Origin: DATLNF01 sp035536235
GTDB taxonomy: Bacteria; Actinomycetota; Actinomycetes; BP-191
Length of the DNA stretch: 64,000 nucleotides
Assembly: GCA_035536235.1 (NCBI GenBank)
Contig: DATLOQ010000004.1
Location: forward strand, 28,631-92,630
Direction of reading: 5' to 3'
This document shows positions 42,098 through 50,598 of this stretch, piece by piece. The notes under the pieces are model-generated. The model was not told the DNA's origin and ran no database searches. It saw only the letters and a list, made by a program, of their open reading frames with translations. The position numbers and the translations under genes are program-made. Position 1 is the stretch's first letter, and each line of letters begins with the position of its first letter.

Positions 42098-44764
42098 GTG
42101 CGTCGTACCGGAGGTGCGGTGCTGGCTCCTCGGCCACTGGTTCGCCGACCACAGGGCCGCGGCCCGCGAGCCGCTCTGGGCGTCGCGCTGCTGATTCTCG
42201 GCGTCTGTGCCACCTCTGTCGGCGCGGTCGACGCGTGCGGCACCGGGCGGCCGCGTACCGACGGCTGGGAGCAGCTGGCGATTCCTGCGGGCTTCGGCCC
42301 GGACGGGATTGCTGACTACGCGGCGTCTCCGGACCGACCCGACCTGCTTCTCGCGACGGACGGCGCATCGGTCGCTCGATCGATCGACGGCGGGTGTGCC
42401 TGGACGCTCACGCTGACCCGCGGTGGTCTGATGGTGGCCGGCGTCCCGCTGCTCGTGGAGCGGGTGATCGACCTGCACGTCGCCGTCAGCCCCGGTGGTC
42501 GGAGCCGCCTCTACGTGCTGGGTGAGGTCGCGGTCGGCGACCTGACGCGCACCGGTGTGCTGGTCAGCGACGACGAGGGAGTGACCTGGCAGGAGGGCGG
42601 CGTCGGATTGCCGGTGATCTCCCAGGACGCGACGCTCACCACGTCACCGCTCGATGTCAACCTCTCGCTCGTCAGCTTGGTCGACGCCGCGCTGCGCACG
42701 CAGGCCGTCTACGCGAGCACCGACGCTGGACGCTCGTGGTCGCGTCGCACCCCGATCGTCGGCGCGGACTCGACGCCGCCCGCAATCCTGGCCGACCCCT
42801 CCGACACCAGTGTGGTGCATGGCTGGGGTACCTCCGGGGTGACCACTTCGCGCGACGGTGGGCGCTCTTTTACGGCGTCGGGCGCGATCAACGGATCGGT
42901 GGCGGATCTCGCCACGAGCCGGCGCACCACGACCGGCAGCCGGCTCGTCGCTGCGGACGCGGAGACGCCGGCGCTGCACCGCAGTGACGACGGCGGCGTG
43001 AGCTGGCGCACGGTCGTGCTGCCCATGACGGCGTCCTCAGTCGACACGCTCCCGCTCGCCGATGTCGTCGTGGCGGCCGGCGAAGGTGAGGTCGTCGCGG
43101 CGATTCGCGGCGTGCTCTTCGACGTGTCGCCTACTGGTGAGGCCGCCCAGGATGTCTCGATCAGCGCATCTGCCGCCGGATTGCGCGTTCTCGCCCGCTC
43201 CGGACCCGCGCTTCTCCGACGGGACCTGCTTCCGCGCGGTCGGGTCACGTCGGCGCTGCCCCGGATCGACCTGCGCGCGGCTGACGTCGTCGATGTGGTC
43301 GCCCCCACCCTGACGCCGCAGAACCTCGCTCTCAGCCTGCGCCCCGGGGAGATCCGGGACGTGCCTTACTCGCTGGCGTTGCCCGCTGCGCCCACCCCGC
43401 TCGACGTCTTCTTCCTGGTCGACACCACCGGGAGCATGGGCCCGGTCATCGCCGGCCTGCGCCGCGACATCCAGCAGATCATCAACGAGCTTGCTGCTGC
43501 CAGCATCGCTGCAGAGTTCGGGGTGGGGGAGTTCAAGGACTACCCGACGCCGCCGTACGGCTCCGGCGCGGACGTGCCCTATCGACTGCTGCGTCGCGTC
43601 GGACCCGTCGACCGAAGCCTCGTCGAGGCCATTGAGGCACTGCAGGCCGGCGGTGGCGGTGACATCCCCGAGTCAGCATTCACCGGGCTCTTCCAGGCCG
43701 CCACCGGCCTCGGTGACGGCTCCGTGGTGCCGCCGGGCCAGGACGCCGGCTTCCGGCCGGGAGCGCTTCGGGTCATCGTGAACGTCACCGATGCCCGCTT
43801 CCATGCAGAGAGCGACTATCCCGGTCCGGGTCTCAACGAGACCGTGGCAGCGCTTCGGCGACGGTCCGTGCGCCAGGTGGGACTGTCGGTGGGCGGTGGG
43901 GGACGCAGCGACCTCGAGGACGTAGCGGTGGCGACCCGAGCATTCGCGCCAGCCGACGGGCTCGACTGCGATGGTGACGGCGACAAGGATCTCCCCGGCG
44001 GCGCGCCCCTGGTCTGCGATGTCGGGGACTCCGAGGGCTTGTTGCCGGTCGGCAACCCGGCGGACGGACTGCTGGGCGACACTCCCGTGCGGATCGCCCC
44101 CGCCATCGTCGGACTGCTGCGCTCGGTGCGGGACGAAGCCGCGGTCGAGCTGCAGACCCAACGTGACCGCCTCGCCCGCGTGATCGGACGCAACCGGGTC
44201 GAGCGGGTGGACGCCAAGCAGGACCGCGTGCTGCGGTTCGTCGTCCGCTACTCGTGCCCGCCGACCGGGCTGGCCGAAGACGCGATCGTGCCGCTGCGCG
44301 CAGTCAGCCGTGAGGCGGTGATTGCTCGCGCCTCGGCGGTGCTGCGGTGCCCACCGCCGCCCACCGTGCCCTTGCTCGACCGCTTGGACCTGCCACCCCG
44401 CGCGACCGCCCCCCTCGCTGCCCTCGTCGTCCTGGTCCCGCCGCTGCCGCCCCCGGCCCCGGTGTCGCAGGGGCAGCCCGACCCGCAGTCCAACTCCCAG
44501 CCCGAGTCCCAAGCGCAGGCACAGGCACAGGCTCAGCCACAGGTAGGCGTCGTGGCGGAGGAGCAGGACGAGGTGCAGGTCGCGGCCGTCGAGGTGCCCG
44601 CCGAGGGGCGGGGCGTCCAGGAGCTGGCGATGAGCGACGGAAGACGAGCCGACGACGACGTGGCCGTCGTCGCCCTGGGACTGGCTGCCGTGGCCATGTG
44701 CGGGGCGGCCACGATGTTCGCCGCGCGTCGGCGTACTGCTGGGACGAGCGTCCCGGTTCGTTAG
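42098..44764 (+). CDS. Cell-surface protein with BNR repeats and vWA-like domain (888 aa)
   Basis: Membrane-anchored exported protein. GTG 42098 follows GGAGG. An N-terminal signal segment (ALGVALLILGVCATSVGAVD) leads to a propeller-like part with four Asp-box (BNR) motifs: SDDEGVTWQEG (about 157), STDAGRSWSRR (207), SRDGGRSFTAS (251), SDDGGVSWRTV (296). At about 436 a vWA/integrin-like domain begins (DVFFLVDTTGSMGPVIAGL, a DxTGS MIDAS). Around 623 DCDGDGDKDL resembles a calcium loop. After a Pro/Gln linker with a QAQAQAQ run, a transmembrane helix (VAVVALGLAAVAMCGAATMF) and RRR tail anchor it. Role probably adhesive or sensory; I do not know a characterised homologue. Confidence 0.78.
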   Translation: MRRTGGAVLAPRPLVRRPQGRGPRAALGVALLILGVCATSVGAVDACGTGRPRTDGWEQLAIPAGFGPDGIADYAASPDRPDLLLATDGASVARSIDGGCAWTLTLTRGGLMVAGVPLLVERVIDLHVAVSPGGRSRLYVLGEVAVGDLTRTGVLVSDDEGVTWQEGGVGLPVISQDATLTTSPLDVNLSLVSLVDAALRTQAVYASTDAGRSWSRRTPIVGADSTPPAILADPSDTSVVHGWGTSGVTTSRDGGRSFTASGAINGSVADLATSRRTTTGSRLVAADAETPALHRSDDGGVSWRTVVLPMTASSVDTLPLADVVVAAGEGEVVAAIRGVLFDVSPTGEAAQDVSISASAAGLRVLARSGPALLRRDLLPRGRVTSALPRIDLRAADVVDVVAPTLTPQNLALSLRPGEIRDVPYSLALPAAPTPLDVFFLVDTTGSMGPVIAGLRRDIQQIINELAAASIAAEFGVGEFKDYPTPPYGSGADVPYRLLRRVGPVDRSLVEAIEALQAGGGGDIPESAFTGLFQAATGLGDGSVVPPGQDAGFRPGALRVIVNVTDARFHAESDYPGPGLNETVAALRRRSVRQVGLSVGGGGRSDLEDVAVATRAFAPADGLDCDGDGDKDLPGGAPLVCDVGDSEGLLPVGNPADGLLGDTPVRIAPAIVGLLRSVRDEAAVELQTQRDRLARVIGRNRVERVDAKQDRVLRFVVRYSCPPTGLAEDAIVPLRAVSREAVIARASAVLRCPPPPTVPLLDRLDLPPRATAPLAALVVLVPPLPPPAPVSQGQPDPQSNSQPESQAQAQAQAQPQVGVVAEEQDEVQVAAVEVPAEGRGVQELAMSDGRRADDDVAVVALGLAAVAMCGAATMFAARRRTAGTSVPVR

Positions 44765-44778
44765 CGGCCGGCGGGTTC

Positions 44779-46005
<1,227 letters not shown>

Positions 46006-46070
46006 GGCCCTCACGGTACGCGGTGCCCGCCCGACCGCTCTCCGCCTCCGTCGGTGAGAGGCTGGTCGAT

Positions 46071-46493
46071 GTGACTGACCGGCTGCTCGATGTGCGGAGT
46101 ACCTCGCTGTCGGTCGACGAGTGCGTGGCAGCGGTGCGCCGTCCGTCGGCCGGCGGCATCGCTCTGTTCGTCGGCGTCGTGCGGGATTCTGACCACGACC
46201 GCGCCGTGGTCGAGCTCGAGTACTCCGCGCACCCCGACGCGATAGCGGTGCTCGAGGCTGTCGCCGACCAGGTGACGCGCTCTCACCCGGCGGTGGTGGC
46301 GCTGGCTGCCGTGCACCGGGTCGGACTTCTGGCGGTGGGCGATCTCGCCGTGGTGGTGGCGGTGTCCTGCCCGCATCGGGCGGAGGCCTTCGCAGCCGCC
46401 CGTGACCTCATCGAGGCGCTGAAGGCGCAGGTGCCCATCTGGAAGCGTCAGCTGTTCGCCGATGGTGGCGTGGAGTGGGTGAACTGTGCCTGA
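46071..46493 (+). CDS. moaE: MoaE, molybdopterin synthase catalytic subunit (140 aa)
   Basis: Large subunit of molybdopterin synthase, inserting two dithiolene sulfurs into precursor Z using MoaD thiocarboxylate. Motifs: ALFVGVVRDSDHDRAVVELE (Arg near 45), VAAVHRVGLLAVGD, SCPHRAEAF, and the catalytic Lys pair region LKAQVPIWKRQLF. GTG 46071 is chosen (GAGAGG 9 bases upstream), giving the family length of 140; the frame could start at 46023. MoaD is not adjacent. MoeZ at 3377 supplies activated sulfur carriers. Confidence 0.88.
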   Translation: MTDRLLDVRSTSLSVDECVAAVRRPSAGGIALFVGVVRDSDHDRAVVELEYSAHPDAIAVLEAVADQVTRSHPAVVALAAVHRVGLLAVGDLAVVVAVSCPHRAEAFAAARDLIEALKAQVPIWKRQLFADGGVEWVNCA

Positions 46494-46521
46494 CGGCTAC
46501 ACCTGGGGTCGACGGTCAGTG

Positions 46522-46552
46522 TTGCCAAACCCTGGGGGGCAGCGCTTATCCT
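46522..46552 (+). promoter_or_regulatory. Possible promoter of the small membrane gene
   Basis: TTGCCA (46522-46527) and TATCCT (46547-46552) are separated by 19 bases, slightly longer than ideal, 33 bases before GTG 46586. Confidence 0.35.
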
Positions 46553-46585
46553 GGCCCCTCCGTCCCGCTCCCCGAAGGTCGTGCT

Positions 46586-46780
46586 GTGCTCTTCCTGCTG
46601 CCCATCCCGGTGAGCCTGCTGCTCGCGATGATCTGGGTGTCGTGGCGCTCCCGCCCTCGGCGCCCCGCCGAGGCAGCAATCACTGTTGAGGCGTACCGCA
46701 AGGCGTTGGCCGTCCTCGCCGCCCCGGTGGAGCAGCGTCGTGCGCCGCAGTCAGAGCGCTCCCGCGAGCTCGTCAGCTAG
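46586..46780 (+). CDS. Small single-pass membrane protein (64 aa)
   Basis: GTG 46586 has GAAGG 7 bases upstream. Residues 1-18 (MLFLLPIPVSLLLAMIWV) form one transmembrane helix, followed by a basic SWRSRPRRP stop-transfer and a cytoplasmic helix (VEAYRKALAVLAAPVEQRR). No family recognised. Longer in-frame starts to 46475 lie inside moaE and lack a ribosome binding site. Confidence 0.6.
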   Translation: MLFLLPIPVSLLLAMIWVSWRSRPRRPAEAAITVEAYRKALAVLAAPVEQRRAPQSERSRELVS

Positions 46781-46805
46781 CTGCTTCGGTCGCTGCCGCA
46801 CGAGG

Positions 46806-46982
46806 TCACCGCGGTGACACCGGGCTCGCCGCCGGCAGCCAGTCCGTGCTGACGCAGTAGGCCTGCCGGTCATCGGAGATGCCGACGCAGAACTCGGCGG
46901 GGTCGGCAAGAGCGGGGGCAGCCAGTCCGAGCGCCATGGTGGTGGCGAAAGCGGTGGCGAGTACGGCGCGGGCGGCGGTCAC
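46806..46982 (-). CDS. Small secreted protein coupled to an ECF sigma factor (58 aa)
   Basis: GTG 46982 overlaps the TGA of the sigma gene (GTGA). Residues 1-27 (AVLATAFATTMALGLAAPAL, then AD) are a signal peptide; the mature 31 residues contain two Cys (EFCVGISDDRQAYCVSTDWL) that could form a small disulfide loop. Not recognised. Its coupled translation suggests a link to the sigma factor's envelope response. The stop overlaps the perfect palindrome GTCACCGCGGTGAC (46805-46818). Confidence 0.6.
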   Translation of the reverse strand: MTAARAVLATAFATTMALGLAAPALADPAEFCVGISDDRQAYCVSTDWLPAASPVSPR

Positions 46983-48214
46983 TTCTGGGCTCCGATGCTG
47001 GGGACGTCGACGGGCGGGAGGGGGATTGCTTCTGGCACGCGGTACCTGGTCTGACCGCGGCTGCACTCGGTGAGTGGGGTCTGGGGGGTCACGTCGCAGA
47101 AGCCGACGTAGTTGCTCCCGACACTCACGCGCTCGACACCTGTCGGGTTCTCCGGCAGGGCGGGCCCGATGTAGAGCATGTCGCCGCGAGCCTGCTTGCT
47201 TCCGACGCAGGTCCGCTTGCCGGTCGCCGTACTGCACGCAGTGGGCACTGCAGTCTGCAGTAGCGTGGCCGCTGTGCCGACCCGGCCGGGACCCGCGTCG
47301 TACGTCGACGGGTTGAGGGCTCGATCCGCGGCACGCACGGCGCCGGACGGCGTGACGGGCTCGTTGAAGGTCTGCTGGGTGATTTGGTCGGGACCCAGCG
47401 CAGTCGACGGGGCGCGCCGATCCAGAGTGCCGAGGCCTCCACCGACGGTCATGCCCAGAGCCAACGCACCTGCGACGCTCATGGTGGCGAAGGCGGAGAC
47501 GTTGCCCTTGACCGCCTGCCGGGCAGCTGTCCGCAGCCGGTTGAGGCCGCGCAGCGCGATGAGGCCCGGCGCGAGTGGCACGAGGCTGCGAAGGGGGAGG
47601 GTGCCGCCACGTACTGCGTACTCCTTGCGCAGCGCCCGTCGACCTCGGTGGAGCAAGGAACGGACCGCCGGCTCGGATATCGCGAAGCGCTCGGCGATGG
47701 CGTCGTAGTGCAGGCCCTCCACCTCGCGGGCCCACAGGATCGCAGCCTGGCGCTCAGGGATGGCTTCGAGGGCCTCCAGTGCGGTGCGCGCCTCAGCGCG
47801 GGCCACGACGATGTCTGCGGTGTCCCGGCCGACCCGCGAGTCCTCCGGCACCTCGGCGACCGCGATCGAGCGGCCCCGCACCCGGAGGCGGTCGATTGCC
47901 AGTCGCTGGCCGACCACGGTGGTCCACGCGACGAGCTCGTCCTCGGTGCCCAAGGTGTGCAGGTGCTGGTGAGCGCGCAGGAAGGTCTCCTGCGCGATCT
48001 CCTCCGCCTCGCCCGGATCCCCGAGCTTGCGCATGATCAGACGCCGCAGGCGAGGAGTCTGCTTGCGGACGAAGGCGTCGAAGTCGACCGGCGTGGTGAG
48101 CGCGTCTGGGTCGGGCACGATACGCAGCGGCGTGCGCGAGAGAAGCGCCTCGACGTCGACGGCCGTGTCAGTGAGCGCCACCGGGGCGACCGGGAGCTCG
48201 TACGGCGTGGACAT
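46979..48214 (-). CDS. ECF sigma factor with C-terminal transmembrane and outer domain (411 aa)
   Basis: Residues 45-110 are sigma region 2 (FDAFVRKQTPRLRRLIMRKL, EEIAQETFLRAHQHL) and 145-200 region 4 (EAIPERQAAILWAREVEGLH, then AIAERFAISEPAVRSLLHRG). Instead of stopping near 200, it continues with a basic stretch and a transmembrane helix at about 241-261 (AFATMSVAGALALGMTVGGG), then 150 residues outside the membrane with four Cys (VPTACSTATGKRTC and FCDVTPQTPLTEC). It thus combines sigma and membrane tether, removing the need for a separate anti-sigma. ATG 48214 is used, with GAAGAGG upstream. Confidence 0.78.
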   Translation of the reverse strand: MSTPYELPVAPVALTDTAVDVEALLSRTPLRIVPDPDALTTPVDFDAFVRKQTPRLRRLIMRKLGDPGEAEEIAQETFLRAHQHLHTLGTEDELVAWTTVVGQRLAIDRLRVRGRSIAVAEVPEDSRVGRDTADIVVARAEARTALEALEAIPERQAAILWAREVEGLHYDAIAERFAISEPAVRSLLHRGRRALRKEYAVRGGTLPLRSLVPLAPGLIALRGLNRLRTAARQAVKGNVSAFATMSVAGALALGMTVGGGLGTLDRRAPSTALGPDQITQQTFNEPVTPSGAVRAADRALNPSTYDAGPGRVGTAATLLQTAVPTACSTATGKRTCVGSKQARGDMLYIGPALPENPTGVERVSVGSNYVGFCDVTPQTPLTECSRGQTRYRVPEAIPLPPVDVPSIGAQK

Positions 48215-48495
48215 GGGACCTCTTCCCACGGGGCTGGGGCCCGCTTGTCAACAAGAACGGATGAACCGCCAGAACATCGCGCGTACTCGGGCAAGCAGTG
48301 TGACCAATCCACTTCGTCCTGGATAGAGCAAATCCTGCCCCGGCGACCCGAAATGGCTCCTTTTGCCCGTCTGACTGTCTCGGCCGCCCAGTGCCACAGC
48401 CTGGAGGTCCGTCCGGCTCAAGCCTGAGCGCGCAGTTGCCGACGCCTGAGGGGACCGACCGACTTCTCGCTCACGTCTGCAGTGGAGGGTTCTCC

Positions 48496-49080
48496 GTGGA
48501 ACACGTCGTCTTCTACACCGGCCTGGACAGCACGTCACAGTTTCGCCGCGTGCCCTCGCTGGATGAGGCCGTGCGCTTCGTCGAGAGCCTGCGCAACGGC
48601 GAAGGGGTCGACGACAGCGTGGTTTTCGCCATGACCCAGGTGCCGCTGCGGTTCCAGACCTACTACCGGGTCGAGCTGCCGACCGACGCCTCCTCCGCGG
48701 CGGCGGACACGGCGACGAAGCCGCCGGTCGAGCCGGCGCGAGACGAGCCAGCGCCCGCAGTCGAGCCGCCACCACTCACCGACGCGCTGACCGCGGCGCC
48801 GGCGCCGGACCTCGGCACCGCTCCCGTGGCGCAGCCCCGCACGGAGGCGCCCGTCGAGGTCGAGGCTCCGGCCGCCGCGCCCGACGTCGTACCCCCGCCG
48901 GTGGTCGAGAGCGTGCCCGAGCAGGTCTTCGAGCCGGCTCCCGAACCCACCGCAACCCCTGAGATGCCGGCCATCGAAGCGATCACCCCGGCACCGGTCC
49001 TGCCCGACGCGTCGGGTGATGTTGTCGAGCCCTCGGCCAACGGCAAGCCCAACCGGGGCTTGGGCTTCTTCGCTCGGTAG
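48496..49080 (+). CDS. Protein with conserved N-terminal domain and Pro/Ala/Glu-rich tail (194 aa)
   Basis: GTG 48496 has GGAGGG 6 bases upstream. The first 60 residues (MEHVVFYTGLDSTSQFRRVP, then FVESLRNGEGVDDSVVFAMT) form a compact alpha-beta unit seen in other actinobacteria without assigned function. Residues 65-180 are Pro/Ala/Glu/Val repeats, and the end is KPNRGLGFFAR, a short basic-aromatic motif that may bind a partner. No signal peptide. It is divergent from the sigma factor. Confidence 0.65.
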   Translation: MEHVVFYTGLDSTSQFRRVPSLDEAVRFVESLRNGEGVDDSVVFAMTQVPLRFQTYYRVELPTDASSAAADTATKPPVEPARDEPAPAVEPPPLTDALTAAPAPDLGTAPVAQPRTEAPVEVEAPAAAPDVVPPPVVESVPEQVFEPAPEPTATPEMPAIEAITPAPVLPDASGDVVEPSANGKPNRGLGFFAR

Positions 49081-49105
49081 CTCTGACGGTCCACCCTCGG
49101 TGGCC

Positions 49106-49462
49106 TCAGCCGAGGCGACGTAGTCCGAGGTAGATGGCCCCGCCGACCCCACCGGCGATGGCCAGAGTGATCACCATGAGCATCAGCGCCGAGGTCGTCC
49201 GCCGCAGCGGGCGGATCTTCCGGTCCGGCTCGGTCGGACCGAGCGCGCCCAGCACGGTCGTTCCGTCGTACGACGCCTCGCGGCGTGGCTGCACGAGCAC
49301 CGGTGGCCGGGCCGGGGGCTCGGACCGCGGCGGGTTCGCCTGCAGAGAAGCGTGCTGCCCGGTGGCAGGCACTGGGTGAGGAGGCCGATCGGGGGCACTG
49401 ATCTCGCGCAGGACGACGCAGGCCGCGGCGAGGACAACCACCGCGGTTGCCAGCACCTCCAT
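49106..49462 (-). CDS. Small membrane protein with two transmembrane helices (118 aa)
   Basis: An N-terminal helix (MEVLATAVVVLAAACVVLRE) and a C-terminal helix (ALMLMVITLAIAGGVGGAIYL) flank a 65-residue Pro/Arg-rich loop. ATG 49462. Not recognised. It is convergent with the gene ending at 49080 and divergent from the YlbL-type protease. Confidence 0.6.
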   Translation of the reverse strand: MEVLATAVVVLAAACVVLREISAPDRPPHPVPATGQHASLQANPPRSEPPARPPVLVQPRREASYDGTTVLGALGPTEPDRKIRPLRRTTSALMLMVITLAIAGGVGGAIYLGLRRLG

Positions 49463-49522
49463 GCGCGCTCCTGATGGGGACGGGCGGCGCCCGCGAACCA
49501 GGCCAGGCTAGCGGTGCCGGGT

Positions 49523-49528
49523 TAGGCT
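49523..49528 (+). promoter_or_regulatory. -10 box of a probable leaderless promoter
   Basis: TAGGCT lies 6 bases before ATG 49535, with no Shine-Dalgarno between. Confidence 0.4.
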
Positions 49529-49534
49529 CGGGCA

Positions 49535-50575
49535 ATGGCGCGGCGCGGCAGGACCCTTGGTGTCGCGACGGCGTTGGCGGTCGGGCTCGGCGTGGTCGGT
49601 GCGCAGATCCCCGTGCCGTACGTCGGGCTGGGGCCCGGCCCGGTCTTCGACACGCTAGGCACGGTCTCACCCGGTGACGCCGGCGCGGAGGCGATCATCA
49701 CCATCACCGGCGTGAGGACCTACCCCGCGGACGGCCGGCTCGACCTGACCACGGTGTCCGTCTTCGGTGCGGGCCGTCAACAGCTGGACCTGGGCACGGC
49801 GCTTCGCTACTGGCTCGACCGCGACTTCGCCGTCGTACCCAGCGAGATTCTCTTTCCGGAGGACAAGAGCCCCGAGGAGGTCGACGCCGAGACCGCCAAG
49901 GAGATGGAGGAGTCCCAGCAGTCCGCGGTGACGGCAGCGCTGCGCGAGCTCAACATCCCGGCCAAGACCACCATCGTCGTACGCGAGGTCGGTGCGGGCA
50001 CCCCGGCGGAGGGGGTGCTGCGCGAGGACGACGTCCTCACCGCGATCGACGGCACCGCAGTCGCCAGTGCCGAGCAGCTGCGGGCGCTGCTGCGCACCCG
50101 CAAGCCGGGAGCGGGTGTGCGGGTGACCTACCGGCGTGGTGGGGCGACGACGACCGCCGTGTTGCGCACAGTGTCTTCCGGAGACGCGGAGAACCGGCCG
50201 ATCATCGGAGTGGACCTGCGCGAAGAAGCCGAGTACCCGTTCACCGTGATGCTCAAGACCGACGACGTCGGCGGACCCAGCGCGGGGCTGATGTTCGCGC
50301 TCGGCATCATCGAGCAGCTGACCCCCGGCAGTCTCACGGGCGGGGTCCACGTCGCCGGCACAGGCACGATCACCGATGAGGGGGTGGTGGGTCCGATCGG
50401 CGGCATCCAGCAGAAGCTGATCGCTGCGCGTCGGGCCGGAGCTCGCCACTTCCTGGTGCCGGCCGGCAACTTCGCGGACGCAACTGCAACGGGACCCGAC
50501 GGGCTGAAGCTGCACAAGATCGCCACGCTCGACGACGCGCTCGAAGCCCTGCAGGGGATCAAGGCCGCCGGGTGA
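49535..50575 (+). CDS. YlbL-type PDZ/Lon-like serine protease (346 aa)
   Basis: Membrane-anchored protease facing outside, homologue of Rv3194c and Bacillus YlbL. An N-terminal anchor (TLGVATALAVGLGVVGAQIP) is followed by a PDZ domain (about 150-225, AEGVLREDDVLTAIDGTAVA) and the Lon proteolytic domain with Ser249 in GGPSAGLMFALG and Lys294 in GGIQQKLIAAR, the Ser-Lys dyad. A P-x-x-Y-V-GLGPGPVFDT segment opens the outer part. In Bacillus such proteins act on regulatory membrane proteins; a target here is not known. Start ATG 49535 is probably leaderless. Confidence 0.9.
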   Translation: MARRGRTLGVATALAVGLGVVGAQIPVPYVGLGPGPVFDTLGTVSPGDAGAEAIITITGVRTYPADGRLDLTTVSVFGAGRQQLDLGTALRYWLDRDFAVVPSEILFPEDKSPEEVDAETAKEMEESQQSAVTAALRELNIPAKTTIVVREVGAGTPAEGVLREDDVLTAIDGTAVASAEQLRALLRTRKPGAGVRVTYRRGGATTTAVLRTVSSGDAENRPIIGVDLREEAEYPFTVMLKTDDVGGPSAGLMFALGIIEQLTPGSLTGGVHVAGTGTITDEGVVGPIGGIQQKLIAARRAGARHFLVPAGNFADATATGPDGLKLHKIATLDDALEALQGIKAAG

Positions 50576-50586
50576 CCTGGCGCCCA

Positions 50587-50592
50587 TAGACT
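50587..50592 (+). promoter_or_regulatory. -10 box of a probable leaderless promoter
   Basis: TAGACT lies 6 bases before ATG 50599 of the histidine kinase, 11 bases after the protease stop. Confidence 0.4.
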
Positions 50593-50598
50593 CCGCCC

